Positions 1-11,363 of a stretch of 64,000 nucleotides of DNA are shown piece after piece; within the stretch, counting starts at the first letter, position 1, and every line of letters begins with the position of its first letter. The DNA is taken from positions 1-64,000 of the forward strand of contig NZ_CAJHBT010000009.1 of NCBI RefSeq assembly GCF_904846675.1, written 5' to 3'. Both the position numbers and the translations under genes were made by a program. Origin of the DNA: Psychrobacter urativorans (GTDB taxonomy: Bacteria > Pseudomonadota > Gammaproteobacteria > Pseudomonadales > Moraxellaceae). The notes under the pieces are model-generated. The model was not told the origin of the DNA, ran no database searches, and saw only the letters and a list, made by a program, of their open reading frames with translations.

Positions 1-115
1 TCTCTTTGTTGTGGTAAACAAGAGTTTAAGGCGTTGCTTATTTTTTTCAACTATTCCCTAATTCTATACAGACCCTAGTAGGCGTTTAACGCTATTGTTA
101 TATTGAATATACTAT

Positions 116-670
116 TCAATAGTCGTTACCATCATTCATATTGTTGCTCGGGCTGAGCGGTACAATACGATCCGATTGACCACTGGCAAGCATATGCTGG
201 CTACCATAACCTTCAGGATTGATTTGCAGATAAGCATTCATCTCCCCAATCGCATCACCATCATCACTGGCTAGAATCTGCTCTTTAATCATATCGACAG
301 GCGGTAATGGCAGATTTTTAAGTAATGCTATGCGCTGCTGATTATCGCCCTTATTAACCACCAGTTCGATAAGCTGACGGGCGTCGATCGGTAAATCTGG
401 TGTATTTTGTGCCAGTAATGCTAAATGATAAGCCCCTGCTGCATCTTGATCAGCAACAATGCGCTGCTCGATTGCAATATAAGTACCCTCGGTCGCGCCG
501 CCTGCCACACTGAGCTGATGAATACACTTCAAAGCTGAATTCGGCTCGTTATTGGCAATATCAATAATACGTGTCGACTCTTTTTTTAAGTGTTCACGGC
601 GCTGCTCAATTGCTTGCTGCTCAAGCTCTTCTTGATTAACGGCTTGTGGCTCAGTTGATTGATTATTCAT
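116..670 (-). CDS. Conserved hypothetical protein, 184 aa
   Basis: I do not recognise this protein. It has no signal peptide or membrane segment. The first ~35 residues are rich in Q and E and probably helical (run EELEQQAIEQRREHLKKE), the middle is a mixed alpha-helical region, and the last ~30 residues are polar and probably disordered. The ATG at 670 follows a purine-rich AGAGAGA stretch, which supports the start. It lies on the same strand as grxD, but a strong terminator separates the two, so it is probably its own unit. Codon use looks like that of the neighbours. A soluble cytoplasmic location is inferred; no function is claimed. Confidence 0.7.
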   Translation of the reverse strand: MNNQSTEPQAVNQEELEQQAIEQRREHLKKESTRIIDIANNEPNSALKCIHQLSVAGGATEGTYIAIEQRIVADQDAAGAYHLALLAQNTPDLPIDARQLIELVVNKGDNQQRIALLKNLPLPPVDMIKEQILASDDGDAIGEMNAYLQINPEGYGSQHMLASGQSDRIVPLSPSNNMNDGNDY

Positions 671-769
671 AGATCTCTCTTATTATTTATTTTGCATGAA
701 TACGGTATTGGTCTTGAGCACTATATGGGGTTAAAAGCTGTGAAAACAATAAATTGCCAAGACAATAAA

Positions 770-807
770 AAGCCCGAGGAGTCTATTTTAATAGACTCCT
801 CGGGCTT
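770..807 (-). terminator. Rho-independent terminator of grxD
   Basis: A perfect 18-bp inverted repeat (770-787 with 790-807, GC-rich core CCCGAGGAGTC) is followed on the minus strand by a T-rich tract (TTTTATTG). It sits just past the grxD stop codon. Confidence 0.85.
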
Positions 808-875
808 ACCTGTTTTTTAGACTAAAAATATATTTATTTGAAAACCACATATATCTGAATAAATAAGTCTAAATA

Positions 876-1226
876 CTAAGCGGCTGGGCTATTTGATTCA
901 ACCAATGGCTTTAGCTCGCCTGATTGATACATTTGTAAAATGATGTCTGAGCCGCCCATCAATTCGCCATCAATCCATAGCTGTGGAAACGTTGGCCAGT
1001 TAGCAACCTTTGGCAAGGTCGTACGGATTTCTGGATTTTCTAAAATATTAACAAATGCAAATGGACGACCAATTTGTGTCAATACTTCGATAGAGCGCGC
1101 TGAAAAGCCACACTGCGGAAATTGCGGTGTGCCTTTCATATAAAGAATAACTTTGTTGTCTTTGATTTGGTCACGAATCAGCTGTTCAACATCGTTCGCA
1201 GCGGTATTTGGGGTTTGCTCAGTCAT
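876..1226 (-). CDS. grxD: Monothiol glutaredoxin, Grx4/GrxD family
   Basis: This cytoplasmic monothiol glutaredoxin carries and delivers [2Fe-2S] clusters, usually with BolA-type partners. The CGFS active site is at residues 39-42 (context PQCGFSARS), the lysine of the KGTP segment is at 31, and the glutathione-binding WPTFPQLW and GGSDI segments follow. The length of 116 aa is normal for the family. The ORF is complete with an ATG start and a polar N-terminal extension of about 10 residues. It is transcribed alone and ends at the strong terminator at 770-807. Confidence 0.96.
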   Translation of the reverse strand: MTEQTPNTAANDVEQLIRDQIKDNKVILYMKGTPQFPQCGFSARSIEVLTQIGRPFAFVNILENPEIRTTLPKVANWPTFPQLWIDGELMGGSDIILQMYQSGELKPLVESNSPAA

Positions 1227-1401
1227 AAAAGCTCCTATGCATTAGGCAGTGGTTATATTAATGGTATTAAATGATGGTTATATTAAATATTAAAATGTAC
1301 AGGTGGCTGCTAGATGGGGCAACAGCCGCCTTATTACAAGCACTAATAATGTGCTTAATTCTATATTTCTTATCTAAAATTAAATTTTCAAGAATTGCAT
1401 A

Positions 1402-1893
1402 CTAAATACCGGGCACTAATAATACCACGGCATTGGCCATGATGCCCTCTTGCCGACCGGTAAAGCCTAGCTTTTCAGTGGTGGTGGCCTTGATACTGAC
1501 ATTACTGACCGCCGTTTGCAAATCGCTGGCGATATTGTCACGCATGGCCTGGTTATAGGGAGCAAGTTTTGGGCGTTCACACATCACGGTGATATCAGCA
1601 TTGCCAAGCGCGTAACCGGCTATTTGAACTTTATCATACACATAGCGCAGCAAAACTCGAGAATCAAGACCGGCATTCGCCTCGTCAGTATCTGGGAAAT
1701 GCTGACCAATATCGCCAAGCGCTAAGGCGCCAAGCAAGGCATCCGCAAGGGCATGGAGTACCACATCGCCATCAGAATGCGCAAGCAAGCTATGACTATG
1801 CTCAATGGGCACGCCTGCCAGCACAACATATTGCTGCTGCTCGCCCGTATTATGAAAAGCGTGAACGTCGATACCTTGACCAATTTTTATCAT
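1402..1893 (-). CDS. ispF: 2-C-methyl-D-erythritol 2,4-cyclodiphosphate synthase
   Basis: IspF catalyses the cyclisation step of the MEP isoprenoid pathway, converting CDP-ME 2-phosphate to MEcPP and CMP. The N-terminus [10 protein letters not shown] holds the metal-binding D-x-H pair, and [18 protein letters not shown] and the [12 protein letters not shown] segment are typical. The frame stays open upstream to 2013, but the family starts at [13 protein letters not shown], so the ATG at 1893 is chosen; this gives 163 aa, the usual length. The extra 40 upstream residues are hydrophobic, unlike any IspF. It is divergent from mnmA. Confidence 0.95.
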   Translation of the reverse strand: MIKIGQGIDVHAFHNTGEQQQYVVLAGVPIEHSHSLLAHSDGDVVLHALADALLGALALGDIGQHFPDTDEANAGLDSRVLLRYVYDKVQIAGYALGNADITVMCERPKLAPYNQAMRDNIASDLQTAVSNVSIKATTTEKLGFTGRQEGIMANAVVLLVPGI

Positions 1894-2065
1894 GATTATT
1901 CCAAAAGCTATTAAAGGTGAAGTGAAAAACTCTAAAACAATTATTCCAAGGTCTATCAATGAAAGTCTATCAATGATTATTATGCGAGTTTTGAGCGTGG
2001 TTAGACGGCGCAAGTCGCCACCGGTTTCAATTAGCTGTTATAATATGACGCTTACTTTACCATAA

Positions 2066-3319
<1,254 letters not shown>

Positions 3320-3394
3320 CACCATTTTCGGTTTTTCTTAATTTTCAAATGCTGTTTTATTTTTTAAGTTCTTTCACTCCTGATAACCACTTGA

Positions 3395-4801
<1,407 letters not shown>

Positions 4802-4923
4802 CAGGCTTAATAAATAAATGACATAATTTAATTACTAACAAATACTAATTTATGTCACTCTAATCTATAACCTTATTCTTAATACTATGGTTTACCTTTG
4901 AAACATAGTAGGTGGGTAAGGTT

Positions 4924-5130
4924 TTATTTTTTATTCTTCTTATTCCTTTTGCCTTCATTATCGTCTTCATCGCCGCCAGGTATGATGGCTTTGGTAACTG
5001 CGGCGGTGCCTTTGACCACGCCTTTAGTAGTTTTGTAGGCAACTTTGACAGGTACAGTAACAATTTTGTGCACACAGGCTTGTAGTAAAAATATGCTGGC
5101 AAGTAGCGCGATAAGGGATAGCTTTTTCAT
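4924..5130 (-). CDS. Small lipoprotein, 68 aa
   Basis: A short lipoprotein with a lysine start, hydrophobic core and lipobox LLQAC (cysteine near residue 19), so the mature protein should be lipid-anchored. The mature part contains VHKIVTVPVKVAYKTTKG and ends in a highly charged tail (DEDDNEGKRNKKNKK). It resembles the small VHKIVTVP-type lipoproteins of Moraxellaceae; function unknown. An AGGAA motif precedes the ATG. A second minus-strand frame overlaps but lacks any comparable signal, and this frame is preferred because of the lipobox. Confidence 0.75.
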   Translation of the reverse strand: MKKLSLIALLASIFLLQACVHKIVTVPVKVAYKTTKGVVKGTAAVTKAIIPGGDEDDNEGKRNKKNKK

Positions 5131-5265
5131 AAAATTCCTATGATTGTTTGGCTGACTTAATATCAGTCATTAAATAGCTGGCAATCATAAACGATTAAAT
5201 TATTTTTCTAAAGCAAACTTAATCTTTATCTTAAAACAATTAAAGTTTCAAACCAATTAAATGCC

Positions 5266-6450
5266 ATGGATTTATCAATGACCGCTCTCGAACTTTGCTT
5301 ACCTGATTCCATAACACTAGAACAATTTTTACGCAACTACTGGCAAAAAAAGCCGCTACTAATCAAGCAAGGCTTACCCCAGCTTATCGGTATGTTTGAG
5401 CCGGATGATATTTTGGGCTTAGCATTAGATGAAGACGCTACGGCTAGACTGATTACCCAGTCACCAAACAAACAAACCGATACGCCGCAATGGCAACTTA
5501 AAAAAAATCCATTGGCCGAAACTGACTTCGATAATTTACCTGAGCAGTGGACGGTATTGGTACAAAATTTAGAACAGTGGTCGCCTGAGCTGGGTCAGTT
5601 ATGGCAGGCTTTTGACTTTATTCCACAGTGGCAACGTGATGATATTATGGTCTCATATGCACCTAAAGGCGGCTCAGTTGGTAAGCATTATGACGATTAT
5701 GATGTATTCTTAGCGCAAGGCTATGGACAGCGCCGTTGGCAACTAGGCAAATTTTGTGATGAACAGACTGAGTTTGTCGAAGGCGAGCCGATTCGTATTT
5801 TTGATGATATGGGTGAGATTATCTTTGATGAAATTTTAGAGGCCGGTGATGTGCTGTATGTACCACCTAAACTGTCTCATTTCGGACTGGCACAAGATGA
5901 CTGTCTGACCTTCTCTTTCGGCTGCCGTCGTCCTAATCTGATGCAAGTTATCGATAGCCTTGCTGATGTGGCCACTAATGATAGCACCTTGTTTATACCA
6001 ATGATTTTGCCGCAAGAGCCGCAAGCTTCAGGTGAGTTACAGACTGAAAGTATTGATGCCATCACTCAGCAATTATTACAATTACTACAGTCGGACCGCG
6101 GTGCTGATATTATCCGCGAAGCGGTATGTGAAGTGGTGAGCAAGCGTCAATATGATGTCCTCATACCTGAAGAGACAGTGAATACCGATGAGATGATAGC
6201 AGCTTTAACTAATGGCGCCACGCTACAAGCAGACTATAGCAACCGCTTACTGTACAACCAAACGAATGAAGGTATAACTCTATACGCCAATGGTCAGCGG
6301 CTCGATGGGCTCGACGATACGGCAACAGCACTATTGCTGCGCTTAGCGAACGGCGCGCATTTGACCCTTGATGACATGGAAGGGATTGACCTCGACGAGG
6401 CGATGGAATGGTTAGAGAATGGTTGGATTTGGGTTGATTATGCTGGATAG
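5266..6450 (+). CDS. roxA: JmjC/cupin 2-oxoglutarate oxygenase (RoxA/YcfD type)
   Basis: This is a 2-oxoglutarate/Fe(II) oxygenase of the family that hydroxylates an arginine of ribosomal protein L16 in E. coli. The iron-binding HxD...H triad is visible as H141 and D143 (GKHYDDYDVF) and H205 (PPKLSHFGLA). The N-terminal segment FLRNYWQKKPLLIKQ is the family hallmark, and the C-terminal part corresponds to the dimerisation and winged-helix regions. 394 aa is close to the E. coli protein. An internal ATG at 5278 is an alternative start. L16 as the substrate here is inferred from the family. Confidence 0.88.
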   Translation: MDLSMTALELCLPDSITLEQFLRNYWQKKPLLIKQGLPQLIGMFEPDDILGLALDEDATARLITQSPNKQTDTPQWQLKKNPLAETDFDNLPEQWTVLVQNLEQWSPELGQLWQAFDFIPQWQRDDIMVSYAPKGGSVGKHYDDYDVFLAQGYGQRRWQLGKFCDEQTEFVEGEPIRIFDDMGEIIFDEILEAGDVLYVPPKLSHFGLAQDDCLTFSFGCRRPNLMQVIDSLADVATNDSTLFIPMILPQEPQASGELQTESIDAITQQLLQLLQSDRGADIIREAVCEVVSKRQYDVLIPEETVNTDEMIAALTNGATLQADYSNRLLYNQTNEGITLYANGQRLDGLDDTATALLLRLANGAHLTLDDMEGIDLDEAMEWLENGWIWVDYAG

Positions 6451-6490
6451 TTTTTAATTAAAACCGTTTTACTTGCTCTCGTTTTTGCAT

Positions 6491-6532
6491 AAAAAACCCG
6501 ATGTCCAGCTACTGTACAGACATCGGGTTTTT
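6491..6532. terminator. Bidirectional terminator between roxA and the DASS gene
   Basis: The inverted repeat AAACCCGATGTC / GACATCGGGTTT (6494-6505 with 6519-6530) is flanked by A and T runs on both sides, so it can end both converging genes. Confidence 0.85.
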
Positions 6533-6550
6533 ATATTTATGGCTGCAATA

Positions 6551-7972
6551 CTACAGTAAGAAGAAATACGCCCATAGCCCAACTATAACCGTACAAATGA
6601 TATTAAGAATAACGCCGACACGTATCATCTCTGACTGCTTAATAAGGCCAGTACCAAAGACAATCGCATTTGGCGGTGTGGCGACAGGCAGCATAAAGGC
6701 ACACGATGCACCGATACCAATGACCAAGACTAACACTTCTGTTGGCAAGCCCATTTGCTCAGCGATAGCAGCAAACACCGGTACTAACAAGGCGGCTGAG
6801 GCTGTATTTGAGGCAAACTCGGTCAAGAAAATAATAAAGCCCGATACGGCAATCATAACCACGATAATCGGTGCAGCAGACAAGGCATTTGCAACCGTCA
6901 TACCTAGTACCAGCGATGCGCCTGAGACTTTTAACACTGTTGACAAGGCGATACCACCACCAAACAGCATGAGTACGCCCCAATCGGTATTATCAGAAAC
7001 TTCTTTCCATGACACTAAGCCTAAGCTCACCACAGCGGCGGCGGCTGAAAGCGCGATAACCGCATCAGTATCTGTAATATCAAATGCCGCACCGATTTTT
7101 TTGGAAAATATCCAGCTCAGCGCTGTCACAATAAAGACAATAATCGTCACTATGCGCGGCTTTGTCCATGCAATAGCCTCATCTTGAGCAAGCGTCACTT
7201 TACGATTAAGGTTGGGCTTAAGAACTAAATACATAGCGCCTATTATGACTGGCAGCAGCACCAACATAATCGGAACACCAAACTTCATCCAATCAATAAA
7301 AGCGATATCAAGTGCCTTAGCAGCAATCGCATTAGGCGGTGAACCAACGATAGTCCCTAAACCACCTAGGCTAGCAGAATAAGCGATACCCAATAGCACG
7401 AACACAAAAGTGCCACGGTCTTTTTCGCGGTCAACTTGCGTTAAGATACCCAGTGCTAACGGCAACATCATTGCAGCAGTAGCCGTATTCGATATCCACA
7501 TTGATAAAAATGCAGTTACCCCAAATATCAAGAATACCGCCGTACTAAGCTTACCGCCTGACATCGATAGAATCTTGAGCGCAATCTTCTTATCTAATTG
7601 CTGCACGTGCAAAGCCGCTGCTAAAGCAAAACCCCCAAAGAACAAATAAATGATGGGGCTGGCGAAGCTTTGTAAACCGATTTTGGCATCAAAGTCTGGT
7701 ATGCTAATTAGCGCGCCCACAATCACTACCAACAGCGCCGTGATGGTCACATGCACCGCTTCGGTCAGCCATAGCGTACCGATAAAAAACAGCAAGGCTA
7801 AGCCTTTATTAGCATTGATATCGAACGGTAACACATTATAAATGATCACACTGATAATCGCGGCAATCGCAACCACTATCAACCCTTTACCCGTCCCCTT
7901 CGGAAAGGTGTCGGTAAATAAATACTCATTGCCACCATTGGGAAGATGGCTGTCTAGTTTTTGCTCTGACAT
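6551..7972 (-). CDS. DASS (SLC13) family dicarboxylate transporter
   Basis: An integral inner-membrane carrier of the divalent anion:Na+ symporter family (VcINDY-like), which typically imports C4-dicarboxylates or citrate. Both Ser-Asn-Thr signature motifs that form the substrate site are visible: SNT at 161-163 (context WISNTATAAMM) and at 388-390 (FASNTASAALL). The rest is a run of about 11-12 hydrophobic helices with a polar N-terminal tail of about 28 residues. 473 aa is typical. The exact substrate cannot be read from the sequence. It is monocistronic and convergent with roxA. Confidence 0.92.
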   Translation of the reverse strand: MSEQKLDSHLPNGGNEYLFTDTFPKGTGKGLIVVAIAAIISVIIYNVLPFDINANKGLALLFFIGTLWLTEAVHVTITALLVVIVGALISIPDFDAKIGLQSFASPIIYLFFGGFALAAALHVQQLDKKIALKILSMSGGKLSTAVFLIFGVTAFLSMWISNTATAAMMLPLALGILTQVDREKDRGTFVFVLLGIAYSASLGGLGTIVGSPPNAIAAKALDIAFIDWMKFGVPIMLVLLPVIIGAMYLVLKPNLNRKVTLAQDEAIAWTKPRIVTIIVFIVTALSWIFSKKIGAAFDITDTDAVIALSAAAAVVSLGLVSWKEVSDNTDWGVLMLFGGGIALSTVLKVSGASLVLGMTVANALSAAPIIVVMIAVSGFIIFLTEFASNTASAALLVPVFAAIAEQMGLPTEVLVLVIGIGASCAFMLPVATPPNAIVFGTGLIKQSEMIRVGVILNIICTVIVGLWAYFFLL

Positions 7973-8406
7973 AAAGTGTCCTTATTGCGATTGTGCTGAG
8001 AGAGAAGGATAGAAAAATATATAAATTAAATAGCAGGTTTTAGCGGTAAATGATCACTCTAAAGTTGTCTTTGGCACCAATAAATCGCTATCGTAGTAGA
8101 GGCTTTTCTGCCAAAAATTTTGTTATACACTTGATTTTTCTGTACACTTGATATAGAAATAGTTATTAATTTATCAGTAGTCAGCGATAAGTATTCATTT
8201 CTCAATCTGTCAGTTAAACAGAGAGCTCATTACATATCAATACCAAATGAGCCTCATTGCTCCCTGTACAAGACCAAAATGCTATTCCATACTTAGTATA
8301 AGCTTTAAATATAGCTTCAATAAAACAACTTTAATGAGTAGTGGCTTATGAACGACTACTGACAAACCTCTACATTAAACCTGATAACAACAAACTGGAG
8401 TATCTT
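7973..8406. other. Intergenic region, no gene seen
   Basis: AT-rich spacer between the divergently transcribed DASS gene and the small ORF at 8407. It should hold the promoters of both. I could not identify a convincing operator, RNA or gene remnant in it. Confidence 0.5.
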
Positions 8407-8565
8407 ATGGCGCGCAATAAAATTGATTCAACGACCAAAATGGCACCGAAGGATATCAATCAAGATGATCTTGCCGAAAAAGACCAACAACGCACTGATG
8501 AATGCGCTCTTGATATGATGCAGGCTATGCATGAGCACGAAGATCATGAAGAAGAAGATAAGTAG
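8407..8565 (+). CDS. Small acidic hypothetical protein, 52 aa
   Basis: A small soluble protein, basic at the N-terminus (MARNKIDSTTK) and strongly acidic at the C-terminus (HEHEDHEEEDK). The frame is open from 8341, but the ATG at 8407 is preceded at suitable distance by a GGAG motif and fits a compact protein better. There are no cysteines and no membrane segment. The His/Glu/Asp-rich tail might bind metal, but that is speculative. I do not recognise the family. Confidence 0.5.
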   Translation: MARNKIDSTTKMAPKDINQDDLAEKDQQRTDECALDMMQAMHEHEDHEEEDK

Positions 8566-8629
8566 CCGTTAATGATAGCCCAGCTGTACTCTACCTTTAA
8601 AAATAGAGTATTTACACTTATACGAGTAA

Positions 8630-8668
8630 CGCAAAAAGCGTTTATCTAGTTGATGAACGCTTTTTGCG
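8630..8668. terminator. Bidirectional terminator overlapping the end of the DUF1275 gene
   Basis: A perfect 13-bp inverted repeat CGCAAAAAGCGTT / AACGCTTTTTGCG (8630-8642 with 8656-8668). The right arm lies inside the last codons of the minus-strand DUF1275 gene. Confidence 0.65.
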
Positions 8669-9343
8669 TCTAGGCTGCCGCTTTTCTGGTAGGTTATCAG
8701 AGGCATAGTTATAAATAAAAGCAGCTGTCAACACAATAGCAATCGGTACAAATAGCGCTCCGTAGCCGACTCTCACGTACAAGAATGCACCTACTGCCCC
8801 GCCACCGCAAAAGCAGTACCAAATAATAGCTTGAAAGCCGAGGGTTGGCTTACTAATGGTTCGTCCCGCCAGCCAGTTGCCAATAGCTGCGCCCATATCT
8901 GAGGTCAAACCAGTTAGGTGGGTGGTGCGAATCACGGCCCCGCTATAAGTTGCCACCATCGCATTTTGTAGCCCGCAAGCCATTGCCGCTGCTAATTGTC
9001 CCAAGTAATCGTGCTGCTGATATAAAAAATAGCTGGTGAGCAATAATGCCGCTTCAATATACAACGCGCTACCGTAACGTCTGCCCAGCTTTAATGACGT
9101 CTGACCAATGACAAAACCACTTAATATTGCCCCAGCCAAAAATGCTAACAGTGATGCGCCAATATATAAAATACTGGGCCCATCAAAATGAGCCACAGCT
9201 GCTGAAAACAAGCTGACGTTACCGGTGACATGTGAGACCGATAGATTGGTAAAACCCATCAATGCGGCGGTATTGACACAGCCAGCGCTAAAGGCCAGCA
9301 CCGCCCCGCCCCACAGTATCCAACTCGGAAGTCTCGTTATCAT
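8642..9343 (-). CDS. YoaK/DUF1275 family membrane protein
   Basis: A six-helix inner-membrane protein of the YoaK (DUF1275) family, of unknown transport or membrane function. Visible family segments include the N-terminal helix with AGCVNTAALMGFTNLSVSH, and GLQNAMVATYSGAVIRTTHLTG in the second half. The C-terminus is a basic tail (KRQPRRKKRSS). The frame is open to 9394, but the ATG at 9343 follows the ribosome-binding motif AGGTGG and is chosen; this gives 233 aa, in the family range. Confidence 0.85.
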   Translation of the reverse strand: MITRLPSWILWGGAVLAFSAGCVNTAALMGFTNLSVSHVTGNVSLFSAAVAHFDGPSILYIGASLLAFLAGAILSGFVIGQTSLKLGRRYGSALYIEAALLLTSYFLYQQHDYLGQLAAAMACGLQNAMVATYSGAVIRTTHLTGLTSDMGAAIGNWLAGRTISKPTLGFQAIIWYCFCGGGAVGAFLYVRVGYGALFVPIAIVLTAAFIYNYASDNLPEKRQPRRKKRSSTR

Positions 9344-9392
9344 GATTCCGCCACCTATGAGCTTGTCAGCAAAAAAAGCCCATAGTATAACC

Positions 9393-9420
9393 AAAAAAGA
9401 CAGCCTTTTGGCTGCCTTCC
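9393..9420 (-). terminator. Terminator of fabI
   Basis: On the minus strand GGCAGCC-AAAA-GGCTGTC forms a hairpin followed by TTTTTT. It lies between fabI and the DUF1275 gene, separating the two units. Confidence 0.75.
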
Positions 9421-9518
9421 TGATATCTATAACAACAAGCGCTTAAACGTCAGTGCTTAGTTAATGGTAAATCCATAGCTATTCACTCACTATTAACCGT
9501 TTAAGTGAATAATTTATA

Positions 9519-10328
9519 CTACTCTTTTGGCTCATCCAGCATCATTAACTGCTCACTGATAGCAACGGTATTAAAACCAGCATCGACGAACATAATTTCA
9601 CCAGTAATACCCGATGCCCATGGCGACAACAAGAACAACGCGGCATTACCCACTTCCATTTGGCTAATATTACGCTGTAATGGCGCAATTTTTTCACTGA
9701 TATCGAGCATTTTACGGAATGACTTAATGCCACTCGCTGCAAGGGTGCGAATAGGACCGGCTGAGATAGCATTCACGCGAATACCTTCTCCGCCCATTGA
9801 AGTTGCTAAGTAACGAACGCTGGCCTCAAGACTGGCTTTTGCCATGCCCATTACGTTGTAATTTGGCAATACAGAAATGCTACCTTCATAAGTCAAAGTC
9901 AACATAGAACCATGACGCATTGCCAGCAGCTCTCGTGCCTCTTTTGCTAAAGCAACAAAGCTATAGCTTGAGATATCATGGGCAATCTGACTGCCTTCGC
10001 GAGTAGTGGCACTGGTGAAGTCGCCATTAAGCTGATCCATCGGGGCAAAGCCAATCGCGTGCACCACGCCATCAATACCGTCGCCCCAATGAGCAGTGAC
10101 TTGCTCAAAGCAAGTGGCAATAGAGTCATCAGAGGCCACATCACACTCAAGTACCAAGTCCGCTTCGAACTTTTCTGCTGCCATATCCACCCGTTTTTTA
10201 ATCTTATCATTCGGATAGGTTAGAATTAAAGATGCCCCTTCACGGTGCAATGCTTCGGCGATAGCCCAGGCGATAGAGAGTTTGCTGGCAATGCCGGTGA
10301 CGACAAAACGTTGTCCTTGAAGTAGCAT
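9519..10328 (-). CDS. fabI: Enoyl-[acyl-carrier-protein] reductase (NADH)
   Basis: FabI performs the last reduction of each fatty acid elongation cycle. It is a short-chain dehydrogenase with the nucleotide-binding segment [15 protein letters not shown] (residues 10-24), the first catalytic tyrosine at 147 (TYEGS) and the Y157-x6-K164 pair (YNVMGMAK). The [16 protein letters not shown] stretch matches E. coli FabI closely. Gly93-Phe94, the residues next to the triclosan site in E. coli numbering, are present in HAIGFAP. 269 aa is the usual length. It is transcribed alone and ends at the hairpin at 9393-9420. Confidence 0.96.
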   Translation of the reverse strand: MLLQGQRFVVTGIASKLSIAWAIAEALHREGASLILTYPNDKIKKRVDMAAEKFEADLVLECDVASDDSIATCFEQVTAHWGDGIDGVVHAIGFAPMDQLNGDFTSATTREGSQIAHDISSYSFVALAKEARELLAMRHGSMLTLTYEGSISVLPNYNVMGMAKASLEASVRYLATSMGGEGIRVNAISAGPIRTLAASGIKSFRKMLDISEKIAPLQRNISQMEVGNAALFLLSPWASGITGEIMFVDAGFNTVAISEQLMMLDEPKE

Positions 10329-10644
10329 AATATGTCCTTGTTGACCGATCGAATGTAATTTATAGATTCGATGTGATAATTAAAATCGCTGCAGCATTGA
10401 TTGAGATAAGCTGCAGAATGGAGGAATGAAAAGATGTCTTATTATACACGAATCAAATTAAGTAAACAGTCGTAAACTATTGGCTATTAATTATAGGTTA
10501 AGCGTCATTAAACCATTAAGAATTCTCTATATCAGTATGAAATTGAGCAACTTTCAAGTATAATCACAGCCCTCCCAGCTTGCACTCTTCTCACAAAATC
10601 CTTTACAAAATAGGATTCAGCGTTAAGCTATACCCACATTTTGG

Positions 10645-11256
10645 ATGGCTGCCAAACTTATGAGTAATACCCCAATAATAACTTCAGATTATCAACAAAA
10701 CATTGAGTCCTATCGTCAATTGATTAACTCAACTGGCGAAGATCTAGAACGTCCTGGTCTTGGAGATACCCCCATGCGCGCGGCAAAAGCCTTTGCGCAT
10801 TTAACCCAAGGCTATCATCAGAGTTTAGATGAAGTGGTCAATGATGCGGTATTTCCATCCACCAATCGCGAGCTAGTATTGGTACAGAACATTGAATTTT
10901 ATTCATTGTGTGAGCACCATATGCTACCCTTTCACGGTATTGCTCATATTGGTTATCTGCCTAACGGGCAAGTACTTGGGCTGTCGAAATTTGCTCGAAT
11001 CGTCGATATGTTTGCCCGTCGTTTGCAGATTCAAGAGAACCTTAGCGAGCAAGTAGCGCAAACTATTATGGATGTGACTGGTTGTCGTGGCGTCGCCGTG
11101 GTGATGGATGCCGCTCACATGTGCATGATGATGCGCGGAGTCAATAAGCAGCATTCAACGACTCGAAGTACGGCGATGCTAGGCGAATATGTGCATGATA
11201 ACCAAGCACGCAATGAGTTCTTGAACGCAGTACCTAAACGCCAACCCGCTTTTTAA
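10645..11256 (+). CDS. folE: GTP cyclohydrolase I
   Basis: FolE converts GTP to 7,8-dihydroneopterin triphosphate, the first step of folate synthesis. Zinc ligands are visible at C89 and H92 ([11 protein letters not shown]) and C160 ([11 protein letters not shown]), counting from the ATG at 10645. [21 protein letters not shown] and the C-terminal RSTAMLGEY are typical. An ATG at 10660 is an alternative start. 203 aa is normal for the unimodular form. A terminator follows directly, so it is monocistronic. Confidence 0.96.
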   Translation: MAAKLMSNTPIITSDYQQNIESYRQLINSTGEDLERPGLGDTPMRAAKAFAHLTQGYHQSLDEVVNDAVFPSTNRELVLVQNIEFYSLCEHHMLPFHGIAHIGYLPNGQVLGLSKFARIVDMFARRLQIQENLSEQVAQTIMDVTGCRGVAVVMDAAHMCMMMRGVNKQHSTTRSTAMLGEYVHDNQARNEFLNAVPKRQPAF

Positions 11257-11287
11257 AATATTAAAATTTAAAACATCAGTTAAAAAC

Positions 11288-11317
11288 AAAAAAGGATGCT
11301 TATGCGTCCTTTTTTTG
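11288..11317 (+). terminator. Terminator of folE
   Basis: AAAAAAGGATGC-TTAT-GCGTCCTTTTTTT is a hairpin with one wobble pair and a seven-base T run, just past folE. Confidence 0.88.
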
Positions 11318-11363
11318 GTTAATTTTTAAGTGTATTTGACGATGAAAAGCTCAACCTTTCCGC

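Noticed and set aside
6501-7187. Long plus-strand frame opposite the DASS gene
   Set aside because: It is antisense to a clear transporter gene and has no family features.
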